DNA from: Streptomyces echinoruber
GTDB lineage: Bacteria > Actinomycetota > Actinomycetes > Streptomycetales > Streptomycetaceae
Direction of reading: 5' to 3'
Assembly (NCBI RefSeq): GCF_014651135.1
Contig: NZ_BMWH01000036.1
Span: 1-55,890, forward strand
Length of the DNA stretch: 55,890 nucleotides
Shown: positions 12,541-20,816 of the stretch, one piece after another
How positions within the stretch are numbered: position 1 is the stretch's first letter
How the letters are laid out: each line of letters starts with the position of its first letter
Notes under the pieces: model-generated
Database searches by the model: none
What the model saw: only the letters and a program-made list of their open reading frames with translations
What the model was told of the DNA's origin: nothing
Translations under genes and position numbers: made by a program

Positions 12541-12694
12541 GCCGACCGCGTCCGGCGGCCGACCGCGTCCGCCGCGCCGACCGTGTCCGCCGCGCCGACC
12601 GCGTCCGCCGCGCCGACCAAGGCCGACGTGCCGACCGCGGACGAGCGGGAGACGGACGGGCGAGAGACGGACGGGTGGAAGACGGACGGGCGGC
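12541..12694. repeat. 18-bp and 15-bp tandem repeats
   Basis: Units of 18 bp based on GCCGACCGCGTCCGCCGC recur about five times at 12541-12636. A different 15-bp unit (AGACGGACGGGCGAG) recurs three times at 12650-12694. Copies differ at a few bases. Confidence 0.8.
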
Positions 12695-13028
12695 GGATGC
12701 CGCGGCAGGGCGGGGCACGGCCCGCCGAGGAGACCGGCCGGTCCGTGCCCGTGCCGGCCGGGCGGCGGGCGCGCCCGCGAGGCGGCGGCGCTGCTCGACG
12801 CCCGTGTCCGCGGCCGGGCCCCTCAGGAAGCCGCCCGCGCCGCCCCCGGCCCGGCGGCGCCCGGGGCCGCTGCCGCGGGCCGCCCGGGGGCCTCCGAGGA
12901 GCGCCACCGGGGCCCGGCGCGCGCCCTGCGGGCCGCCGGTCTCGCCGTCCGGGCGGCCGGTGCGGCCCCGTCCGCTCCTCCGGAAGAGTGCGAAACACGA
13001 TCGACTTCGGCTGTTGACGGCGATGGTC

Positions 13029-13090
13029 TTGGCAAGGGCACCGGACGGGCTTACGTTCGTCCCTCTACGGCCCGTTCTACGGGTGTAGAG
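13029..13090 (+). promoter_or_regulatory. candidate promoter with 28-bp palindromic operator for the pyrimidine/hydantoin operon
   Basis: TTGGCA (13029-13034) and TACGTT (13052-13057) are spaced 17 bp. The expected start point falls at the left edge of an imperfect palindrome made of CTCTAC/GTAGAG (13063-13068, 13085-13090) and CCCGT/ACGGG (13071-13075, 13079-13083). The aminotransferase start is at 13118 with GAAGGAG at 13106-13112. A repressor, possibly the PucR protein encoded two genes on, could bind here. Confidence 0.5.
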
Positions 13091-13117
13091 GCTCGGACGT
13101 CCCTCGAAGGAGCTCCC

Positions 13118-14419
13118 ATGGAGGAACGCGCGGCCGTGAACGACCTGTACCGGCGGCACCGGGCCGTCCTGCCCGACTGGCTCGCCCTCTACTACGACGA
13201 CCCGATCGAGATCACGCACGGCGAGGGCCGGCACGTCTGGGACGCCGACGGCAACAAGTACCTGGACTTCTTCGGCGGCATCCTCACCACCATGACCGCG
13301 CACGCCCTGCCCGAGGTCACCAAGGCGGTGAGCGAGCAGGCCGGGCGCATCCTCCACTCCTCCACGCTCTACCTCAACCGGCCGATGGTCGAACTGGCCG
13401 AGCGCATCGCCCAGTTGAGCGGCATCCCGGACGCCCGGGTGTTCTTCACCACCTCCGGAACCGAGGCCAACGACACCGCGCTGCTGCTGGCGACGACGTA
13501 CCGCCGCAGCAACACCATCCTCGCGATGCGCAACAGCTACCACGGCCGCTCCTTCAGCACCGTCGGCATCACCGGCAACGCCTCCTGGTCCCCGACCTCG
13601 CTGTCCCCGCTGCAGACGCTCTACGTGCACGGCGGCGTCCGCACCCGCGGCCCCTACGCGCACCTCGACGACGACGCCTTCGTCGCGGCCTGCGTCGACG
13701 ACCTGAAGGACCTCCTCGGCCACACCCGCCCGCCCGCCGCGCTGATCGCCGAGCCGGTCCAGGGCGTCGGCGGCTTCACCTCCCCGCCGGACGGCCTGTA
13801 CGCGGCCTTCCGCGAGGTGCTGCACGAGCACGGCATCCTGTGGATCGCCGACGAGGTGCAGACCGGCTGGGGCCGCACCGGCGACCACTTCTGGGGCTGG
13901 CAGGCGCACGACCGCAACGGGCCGCCGGACATCGTCACCTTCGCCAAGGGACTGGGCAACGGCATGTCCGTCGGCGGCGTCGTCGCCCGCGCCGAGATCA
14001 TGAACTGCCTGGACGCCAACAGCATCTCCACCTTCGGCGGCACCCAGGTCACCATGGCGGCCGCCCTGGCCAACCTCACGTACCTGCTGGAGCACGACCT
14101 GCAGGGCAACGCCCGGCGCGTCGGCGGGCTGCTCCTCGAACGGCTGCGCTCCGTCGCCGCGCAGGTCCCGGCCGTACGGGAGGTGCGCGGGCGCGGCCTG
14201 ATGATCGGCGTGGAGCTGGTGCGGCCCGGCACCGACCGGGCCGATCCGCAGGCGGCCGCCGCCGTGCTGGAGGCGGCCCGCGAGGGCGGCCTGCTCATCG
14301 GCAAGGGCGGCGGGCACCACACCAGCGCCCTGCGCATCGCCCCGCCGCTCAGCCTGACCGTCGCGGAGGCCGAGGAGGGCGCCGCGATCCTCGAACACGC
14401 TCTGCGGAGCCTCGCCTAG
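13118..14419 (+). CDS. class III PLP-dependent aminotransferase (beta-alanine/omega-amino acid type)
   Basis: A 433-residue fold-type I aminotransferase of class III. Recognisable parts are FLDFFGGI in the N-terminal domain, TSGTEANDTAL for phosphate binding, NSYHGRSF, the IADEVQTGWGRTG Asp that contacts the pyridine nitrogen, and the PLP lysine in VTFAKGLGNGMSVGG. Placed at the head of a cluster with dihydropyrimidinase and a ureidopropionase-like enzyme, it most likely transaminates the beta-alanine or beta-aminoisobutyrate made by that pathway. Other omega-amino acid substrates cannot be excluded. The PucR gene follows after 27 bp. Confidence 0.88.
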   Translation: MEERAAVNDLYRRHRAVLPDWLALYYDDPIEITHGEGRHVWDADGNKYLDFFGGILTTMTAHALPEVTKAVSEQAGRILHSSTLYLNRPMVELAERIAQLSGIPDARVFFTTSGTEANDTALLLATTYRRSNTILAMRNSYHGRSFSTVGITGNASWSPTSLSPLQTLYVHGGVRTRGPYAHLDDDAFVAACVDDLKDLLGHTRPPAALIAEPVQGVGGFTSPPDGLYAAFREVLHEHGILWIADEVQTGWGRTGDHFWGWQAHDRNGPPDIVTFAKGLGNGMSVGGVVARAEIMNCLDANSISTFGGTQVTMAAALANLTYLLEHDLQGNARRVGGLLLERLRSVAAQVPAVREVRGRGLMIGVELVRPGTDRADPQAAAAVLEAAREGGLLIGKGGGHHTSALRIAPPLSLTVAEAEEGAAILEHALRSLA

Positions 14420-14446
14420 CAGCACGCACAGCAAGGGAAGACCGGC

Positions 14447-16042
14447 ATGAGCACCACCGTGGAACTCCCCGAGCCCGTCCTTTCCGTCCGCCAGGTCCTC
14501 GGCCTGGAGCGGGTGCTCGCCGGAGAGCCCGAGGTGGTGGCCGGCGCCGATCACCTCGACCGGCCCGTGCGCTGGGTGCACGTGGCCGAGGCGGCCGACG
14601 TCGGGGTGATGCTCAGCGGCGGCGAGATGGTGCTCACCACCGGCGTGCTGCTCGCCGGCGACCCGCACAAGCAGGCCGAGTACATCCGCTCCCTGTACCG
14701 CGCGGAGGCCGCGGCGGTCGTCCTCGGGCTCGGCCGCGCCTTCCGCACCCCGCCGGAGGTGATGCGCCGGGCCGCCGAGCGGTGCGGGCTGCCCCTGGTC
14801 GTCCTGCACCGGCCGTTCCCCTTCGCCCAGTTGACGGAGGAGGTGCAGTGCCGCCTGGTGCGGCGCAAGTTCGCCGCCGTCAGCCTCTCGGAGGCCGTGC
14901 GCACCGCGCTGACCGGGCTGATCACCGCCGGCGCCCCGCTGCAGCGGCTGCTCGACGAGGTGGCCCAGCACAGTGGCTGCCCCGTCGTCGTCACCAACCT
15001 CGCCCACCGGGTGCTGGCCACGGCGGGGGAGCGGGCCGCCGTCGACGACGTGCTGCGCGACTGGGAACGCATCGCCCGGCAGGCATGGGGGCACCACCCA
15101 GGCCGTTCAGGCACTGGGGGAGGCAGCGAGGGCGACGGCTGGATCCGCGCCGAGCTGGGCGGGCGCGGCGAGCACTGGGGGCGGCTGCTGCTGTGCGGGT
15201 ACCGCGGCGGCACCGCCACCGGGCGGCTGCTGGCCGATCGCGCCGCCGAGGCCCTCGTGCTGCACCGCATGCTCGGCGGCACCGTGCACAGCTGGGAGGA
15301 GCAGTCCGCGCAGAGCCTGCTGACCGACCTGGTCGCCGGCGCCGTACCGGCCGGACGGCTGCTGCCCCGGGCCCGCGCGGCCGGCCTGCCCGTCAACCGG
15401 CGCACCTTCGTGCCGCTCGTGGTGCACGGTGCGACGCCCGCGCGGCTGGAGCGGCTGCTGCGGCTGCTCGGCCTGCCCGGACTCGCCGCGGAACTCGCCG
15501 ACGGCGCCACCGCCGTGCTGCTCAGCCTCGCCCGTGACCAGGACGCGGACGTGCTCACCGGGCGCTTCGCGGCCCGGTTGCGCACCGAGACCGGCGTGCC
15601 GGACGCCGTGGTCGCCGCCGCCGACGCCCGCACCGCGTGGGAGGAGGTGCCGGCCGGCCTGCGCGAGGCGCAGCACGTCGCCGACGCCGTCGCCGGCTCC
15701 GCGCCCGCCCTCGACCTGCCGCCCGTCGTGCGCCTGCGGGACGTCCACCTGCGCGGGCTGATCCGGCTGCTGCGCGACGACCCGCACGTGCAGGCCTTCG
15801 CCGAGCGCGAGCTGAACGGGCTGCTGTGCGCGGCCGACGACGACCTGCTGTCCGTGCTGCGCACCTACCTGGCGACCGGCCGCAACAAGTCCCGCACCGC
15901 CCAGCTGCACCACGTCTCCCGTCCCGCCCTCTACCGCCGCCTGGAGGCGATACAGGCCCGCCTCGGCGTCGACCTCGACGACTTCGAGCAGGCCGCCTCG
16001 GTGCACATCGCGCTCCTCGCGCACGACGCGCAGCAGCGCTGA
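14447..16042 (+). CDS. PucR-family transcriptional regulator
   Basis: A 531-residue regulator. The N-terminal PucR domain (about residues 12-135) has VRWVHVAEAADVGVMLSGGE and LVVLHRPFPFAQL. A GGDEF-like middle region follows, and the C-terminal PucR helix-turn-helix (about 455-520) has LRTYLATGRNKSRTAQLHHV and SRPALYRRLEAIQARLG. Members respond to purine or pyrimidine catabolites and control degradation genes. Its place inside the operon, behind the aminotransferase and ahead of the amidohydrolases, fits local control. Likely target sites are the palindrome at 13063-13090 and the direct repeats at 16336-16378. Confidence 0.88.
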   Translation: MSTTVELPEPVLSVRQVLGLERVLAGEPEVVAGADHLDRPVRWVHVAEAADVGVMLSGGEMVLTTGVLLAGDPHKQAEYIRSLYRAEAAAVVLGLGRAFRTPPEVMRRAAERCGLPLVVLHRPFPFAQLTEEVQCRLVRRKFAAVSLSEAVRTALTGLITAGAPLQRLLDEVAQHSGCPVVVTNLAHRVLATAGERAAVDDVLRDWERIARQAWGHHPGRSGTGGGSEGDGWIRAELGGRGEHWGRLLLCGYRGGTATGRLLADRAAEALVLHRMLGGTVHSWEEQSAQSLLTDLVAGAVPAGRLLPRARAAGLPVNRRTFVPLVVHGATPARLERLLRLLGLPGLAAELADGATAVLLSLARDQDADVLTGRFAARLRTETGVPDAVVAAADARTAWEEVPAGLREAQHVADAVAGSAPALDLPPVVRLRDVHLRGLIRLLRDDPHVQAFAERELNGLLCAADDDLLSVLRTYLATGRNKSRTAQLHHVSRPALYRRLEAIQARLGVDLDDFEQAASVHIALLAHDAQQR

Positions 16043-16080
16043 ACCGGCCGGCCGCCGACGCCGCGCGGCGGCATCGGACC

Positions 16081-16195
16081 CCACGGCAGCACCGGGCCGC
16101 ACGGCAGCACCGGGCCGTGCGGCAGTACCGGGCCGTGCGGCGGCACCGGGCCGCGCGGCAGCATCGGGCCACGCGGTGGCACCAGGCCGCGCGGC
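16081..16195. repeat. 18-bp tandem repeat, about six copies
   Basis: The unit is close to CCGCACGGCAGCACCGGG. Copies vary mostly at the fourth and fifth bases and carry short self-complementary CCG/CGG ends, so each could form a small hairpin. The block lies just past the end of the PucR gene. Confidence 0.8.
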
Positions 16196-16335
16196 GCACG
16201 AGGCGGCGCGACACCGCCGGGTGCGCGCGTGCAGCCACCGACGCCCGCCGCGGGTGCGGCCACCGACGCCCCGCAACCCCCGCGAACCACGGCACCACCT
16301 GGGAAAACGCCGCTGAAACACGGTCCCGCGGCAGG

Positions 16336-16378
16336 GTGACACGCTGGCACGCGCACCGCCCGCAGACGTGACACGCTG
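16336..16378 (+). promoter_or_regulatory. paired GTGACACGCTG direct repeats
   Basis: GTGACACGCTG occurs at 16336-16346 and again at 16368-16378, 32 bp apart (about three helical turns), upstream of the amidohydrolase gene at 16441. It is a candidate activator or repressor site. Confidence 0.45.
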
Positions 16379-16440
16379 TACCTCAAAGCGGGCTTTTCCG
16401 CTCCCTAGGCTCGCCGCACACCGAGCGAGTGGAGGTCCCG

Positions 16441-17283
16441 ATGAGCAGAGTGATCCGTGCCGCCCTCTTCCAGACCGCCTGGACGGGCGACAAGGAATCC
16501 ATGATCCAGGTCCACGAGCAGGCGGTGCGCGACGCGGCCGCGCAGGGCGCCCAGGTGCTGTGCTTCCAGGAGCTGTTCTACGGGCCGTACTTCTGCCAGG
16601 TGCAGGACGCGGCGTACTACGAGTACGCCGAGCGGGTCCCCGACGGCCCCACCGTCCGGCGCTTCCAGGCCCTCGCCGAGGAGCTCGGCATCGTCCTCGT
16701 CCTGCCGATGTACGAGGAGGAGCAGCCCGGCGTCCTGTACAACACGGCCGCCGTGATCGACGCCGACGGCTCCTACCTCGGCAAGTACCGCAAGACCCAC
16801 ATCCCGCAGGTGAAGGGCTTCTGGGAGAAGTTCTACTTCCGGCCCGGCAACACCGGCTGGCCGGTCTTCGACACCGCCGCCGGCCGGATCGGCGTCTACA
16901 TCTGCTACGACCGCCACTTCCCGGAGGGCTGGCGGGCCCTGGGCCTGGCCGGCGCGGAGATCGTCTTCAACCCGTCGGCGACCTCCCGCAGCCTCTCCTC
17001 CTACCTGTGGCAGCTGGAGCAGCCGGCCGCCGCGGTCGCCAACGAGTACTTCGTCGGCGCGATCAACCGGGTCGGCGTCGAGCCGCTCGGCGACAACGAC
17101 TTCTACGGAACGTCGTACTTCGTCGACCCGGAGGCCCAGTTCGTCGGCGAGGTCGCCGGCGACAAGGAGCCCGAACTCGTCGTGCGCGACCTGGACATGG
17201 GCAAGCTGCGCGAGGTCCGCGACCGCTGGCAGTTCTACCGCGACCGCGCGCCGGCCGCGTACGGGCCGCTGACCGCTCCCTGA
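16441..17283 (+). CDS. nitrilase-superfamily amidohydrolase, beta-ureidopropionase-like
   Basis: A 280-residue carbon-nitrogen hydrolase with the Glu-Lys-Cys triad: Glu in LCFQELFYGPYF, Lys in YLGKYRKTHIP and Cys in IGVYICYDRHFPEGWR. It matches the group that includes beta-ureidopropionase and N-carbamoylputrescine amidase. Next to dihydropyrimidinase it is best read as the enzyme splitting N-carbamoyl-beta-alanine into beta-alanine, CO2 and ammonia. GGAGG at 16431-16435 selects ATG 16441 over the in-frame GTG 16429. The dihydropyrimidinase gene follows after 103 bp. Confidence 0.88.
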   Translation: MSRVIRAALFQTAWTGDKESMIQVHEQAVRDAAAQGAQVLCFQELFYGPYFCQVQDAAYYEYAERVPDGPTVRRFQALAEELGIVLVLPMYEEEQPGVLYNTAAVIDADGSYLGKYRKTHIPQVKGFWEKFYFRPGNTGWPVFDTAAGRIGVYICYDRHFPEGWRALGLAGAEIVFNPSATSRSLSSYLWQLEQPAAAVANEYFVGAINRVGVEPLGDNDFYGTSYFVDPEAQFVGEVAGDKEPELVVRDLDMGKLREVRDRWQFYRDRAPAAYGPLTAP

Positions 17284-17386
17284 CAGCCACCCCGGCCCCG
17301 CGGGCCCGGCCGCGCACCGGGACCGGGCCCGCGGGGCCCACCGACCGTCCGCACGCCAGCACCGACCACGGCAGGGAGCAGGGAGC

Positions 17387-18790
17387 ATGAGCAGCCGTAC
17401 CGTCATCCGCGGTGGCCTCGTCGTCACCGCGTCCGACGAGATCCACGCCGACGTCCTGATCGAGGACGGCCGTATCGCGGCCCTCGCCGCGTCCGGCACC
17501 CCGGCGGCCGAGGCCTTCACGGCCGAGCGGACCATCGACGCCACCGGCAAGTACGTCATCCCGGGCGGGGTCGACGCCCACACCCACATGGAGATGCCGT
17601 TCGGCGGCACCTTCGCCTCCGACACCTTCGAGACCGGCACCCGGGCCGCGGCCTGGGGAGGCACCACCACGATCGTGGACTTCGCGGTGCAGACCGTCGG
17701 CCAGAGCCTGCGCGAGGGCCTGGACGCCTGGCACGCCAAGGCCGAGGGCAACTGCGCGATCGACTACGCCTTCCACATGATCGTCTCCGACGTCACCGAG
17801 GAGACGCTGAAGGAGATGGATCTCCTCGTGGAGGAGGGCGTGACCTCGTTCAAGCAGTTCATGGCCTATCCGGGGGTGTTCTACTCCGACGACGGCCAGA
17901 TCCTGCGCGCCATGCAGCGCGCCGCCGACAACGGCGGCCTGATCATGATGCACGCCGAGAACGGCATCGCCATCGACGTGCTGGTGGAGCAGGCCCTCGC
18001 CCGGGGCGAGACCGACCCGCGCTACCACGGCGAGGTCCGCAAGGCGCTGCTGGAGGCCGAGGCCACCCACCGCGCCATCCGGCTCGCCCAGGTCGCCGGC
18101 GCGCCGCTGTACGTCGTGCACGTCTCGGCGATGGAGGCGGTCGCGGAGCTGGCGCGGGCACGCGACGAGGGGCTGAACGTCTTCGGCGAGACCTGCCCGC
18201 AGTACCTGTTCCTGTCCACCGACAACCTCGCCGAGCCGGACTTCGAGGGCGCCAAGTACGTGTGCTCCACGCCGCTGCGGCCCCGGGAGCACCAGGCGCA
18301 GCTGTGGAAGGGCCTGCGCACCAACGATCTGCAGGTGGTCTCCACCGACCACTGCCCGTTCTGCTTCAAGGGCCAGAAGGAGCTGGGCCGCGGCGACTTC
18401 TCGAAGATCCCCAACGGGCTGCCGGGTGTGGAGAACCGCATGGACCTGCTCCACCAGGCCGTCGTCGACGGGCACATCTCGCGCCGCCGCTGGATCGAGA
18501 TCGCCTGCGCCACCCCGGCCCGCATGTTCGGCCTCTACCCGCAGAAGGGCACCATCGCGCCGGGCGCCGACGCGGACGTGGTGATCTACGACCCGCACGC
18601 CGAGCAGGTCATCTCCGCCGCCACGCACCACATGAACGTCGACTACTCGGCGTACGAGGGCAGGCGCGTCACCGGCCGCGTCGAGACCGTGCTCTCGCGC
18701 GGCGAAACGGTCATCACCGAGCGGGAGTACACCGGGCGCGCGGGACACGGCGTCTACACCCCGCGCTCGACCTGCCAGTACCTCAACTAG
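17387..18790 (+). CDS. hydA: dihydropyrimidinase / hydantoinase
   Basis: A 467-residue zinc amidohydrolase that opens 5,6-dihydropyrimidine or hydantoin rings. The metal site is complete: DAHTHMEMPFGG near residue 64, the lysine to be carboxylated in TSFKQFMAYPG, His in MMHAENG, His in YVVHVSAMEA and the STDHCPFCF Asp. Family length is normal. It sits between the ureidopropionase-like gene and the F420-type enzyme gene, the latter 11 bp downstream, which indicates one transcript. Dihydropyrimidine dehydrogenase, needed to feed this pathway from uracil, is not in the window. Confidence 0.93.
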   Translation: MSSRTVIRGGLVVTASDEIHADVLIEDGRIAALAASGTPAAEAFTAERTIDATGKYVIPGGVDAHTHMEMPFGGTFASDTFETGTRAAAWGGTTTIVDFAVQTVGQSLREGLDAWHAKAEGNCAIDYAFHMIVSDVTEETLKEMDLLVEEGVTSFKQFMAYPGVFYSDDGQILRAMQRAADNGGLIMMHAENGIAIDVLVEQALARGETDPRYHGEVRKALLEAEATHRAIRLAQVAGAPLYVVHVSAMEAVAELARARDEGLNVFGETCPQYLFLSTDNLAEPDFEGAKYVCSTPLRPREHQAQLWKGLRTNDLQVVSTDHCPFCFKGQKELGRGDFSKIPNGLPGVENRMDLLHQAVVDGHISRRRWIEIACATPARMFGLYPQKGTIAPGADADVVIYDPHAEQVISAATHHMNVDYSAYEGRRVTGRVETVLSRGETVITEREYTGRAGHGVYTPRSTCQYLN

Positions 18791-18801
18791 GAGCGGTGCC
18801 C

Positions 18802-19824
18802 ATGGACTTCGGACTCGTCCTGCAGACCGACCCGCCGGCCTCCCGCGTCGTCGGCCTGATGCAGCGCGCCGAGCGCAACGGCTTCACCCACGGCTGGACC
18901 TTCGACTCCTGTGTGCTGTGGCAGGAACCCTTCGTGATCTACAGCCAGATCCTGGCCCACACCACGAGGCTGAAGGTCGGCCCCATGGTCACCAACCCGG
19001 GCACCCGCACCTGGGAGGTGACCGCCTCCACCTTCGCCACCCTCAACGACATGTTCGGCAACCGCACCGTCTGCGGCATCGGCCGCGGCGACTCCGCGAT
19101 GCGGGTGGCCGGCCGCAAGCCCACCACGCTCGCCCGCATCAGCGAGGCCATGAAGGTCATCCGGGCGCTCGGAAGCGGCCGGGAGGCCGACCTCGGCGGC
19201 ACGGTGGTGAAGTTCCCGTGGATCAAGCCGGACGCCGAACTCCCGGTGTGGATGGCCGCCTACGGCCCCAAGGCGCTGCGGATGGCCGGCGAGGAGGCCG
19301 ACGGCTTCATCCTCCAGCTCGCCGACCCCTACCTCACCGAGTACATGGTCAAAACGGTGCGGGAGGCCGCCGCGGCCGCCGGACGCGACCCGTCCGAGGT
19401 CACCGTCTGCGTCGCCGCCCCCGCCTACGTCACCGAGGACGACTCGCCCGAGGCGCTCGCCCACGCCCGCGAGCAGTGCCGCTGGTTCGGCGGCATGGTC
19501 GGCAACCACGTCGCCGACCTGGTGGCCAAGTACGGCGCCGACGGCAGCGTCGTCCCGCACGAGCTCACCGACTACATCAAGGCCCGCGAGGGCTACGACT
19601 ACGCCCACCACGGACGCAGCGGCAACCCCGACACGCGGTTCGTGCCCGACGAGATCGTCGACCGGTTCTGCCTGATCGGCCCGGCCGACCGGCACGTCGA
19701 GAAACTCCGCGCGCTGCGCGGGCTCGGCGTCGACCAGTTCGCCGTCTACGACATGCACGACGCGCAGGAGGCCGTCATCGACGCCTACGGGGAGCACGTC
19801 ATCCCCGCCGTCAACGGCGCCTGA
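18802..19824 (+). CDS. LLM-class F420-dependent oxidoreductase (TIGR03842-like)
   Basis: A 340-residue bacterial-luciferase-like TIM-barrel protein of the F420-binding class. It starts MDFGLVLQTDPPASRVV and continues with GPMVTNPGTRTWEVTAST, VCGIGRGDSAMRVAGRKP and PVWMAAYGPKALRMAGEEADGF. It closely matches the subfamily often found beside dihydropyrimidinase or hydantoinase genes. Its reaction is not established from sequence. Given its place in the cluster it could carry out a hydride transfer on a dihydropyrimidine or hydantoin, or an unrelated oxidation. It overlaps no gene and is separated from the permease by a hairpin at 19875-19902. Confidence 0.85.
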   Translation: MDFGLVLQTDPPASRVVGLMQRAERNGFTHGWTFDSCVLWQEPFVIYSQILAHTTRLKVGPMVTNPGTRTWEVTASTFATLNDMFGNRTVCGIGRGDSAMRVAGRKPTTLARISEAMKVIRALGSGREADLGGTVVKFPWIKPDAELPVWMAAYGPKALRMAGEEADGFILQLADPYLTEYMVKTVREAAAAAGRDPSEVTVCVAAPAYVTEDDSPEALAHAREQCRWFGGMVGNHVADLVAKYGADGSVVPHELTDYIKAREGYDYAHHGRSGNPDTRFVPDEIVDRFCLIGPADRHVEKLRALRGLGVDQFAVYDMHDAQEAVIDAYGEHVIPAVNGA

Positions 19825-19874
19825 ACCCCGGCCTCCCCCCTCCGCGGGGCCGCCGGCCCCGCCGCCCCCCGGTC

Positions 19875-19902
19875 GTCCCTTCCCGCTCCCCCGGGAAGGG
19901 AC
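19875..19902 (+). terminator. hairpin between F420-type gene and permease gene
   Basis: GTCCCTTCCCG (19875-19885) and CGGGAAGGGAC (19892-19902) make a perfect 11-bp stem with a 6-nt loop. There is no T tract, so it could end or attenuate transcription before the permease gene. Confidence 0.6.
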
Positions 19903-19981
19903 CAGGGCGCATCCCGCGCACCCCCCACGGAGCAGCCCGCACGGCCTTTCGGCCGACCCACCCCCTTCGATTGGCCTGCCC

Positions 19982-20785
<804 letters not shown>

Positions 20786-20816
20786 GGAAGCCATCGACAA
20801 CGTGCATACTGAACAT

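Larger units (their letters stand above)
12384..13117. other. long divergent intergenic region with two tandem repeat blocks
   Basis: About 730 bp between the leftward Clp gene and the rightward aminotransferase. It holds the repeats listed separately and, at its right end, a promoter with a palindrome. No ORF shows gene-like codon use. Confidence 0.6.
16043..16440. other. intergenic region between pucR-type gene and amidohydrolase gene
   Basis: About 400 bp with a tandem repeat block, paired 11-bp direct repeats and a -10-like TAGGCT near 16408. No gene is seen. Confidence 0.6.

Noticed and set aside
12541..12694. Repeat array as a possible CRISPR
   Set aside because: The units are 15-18 bp, directly adjacent without spacers, and no cas genes are present. 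The same applies to the other arrays in the window.
12384..12998. N-terminal extension of the Clp ATPase
   Set aside because: The upstream frame is repeat-derived and low complexity. ATG 12383 matches the family start.
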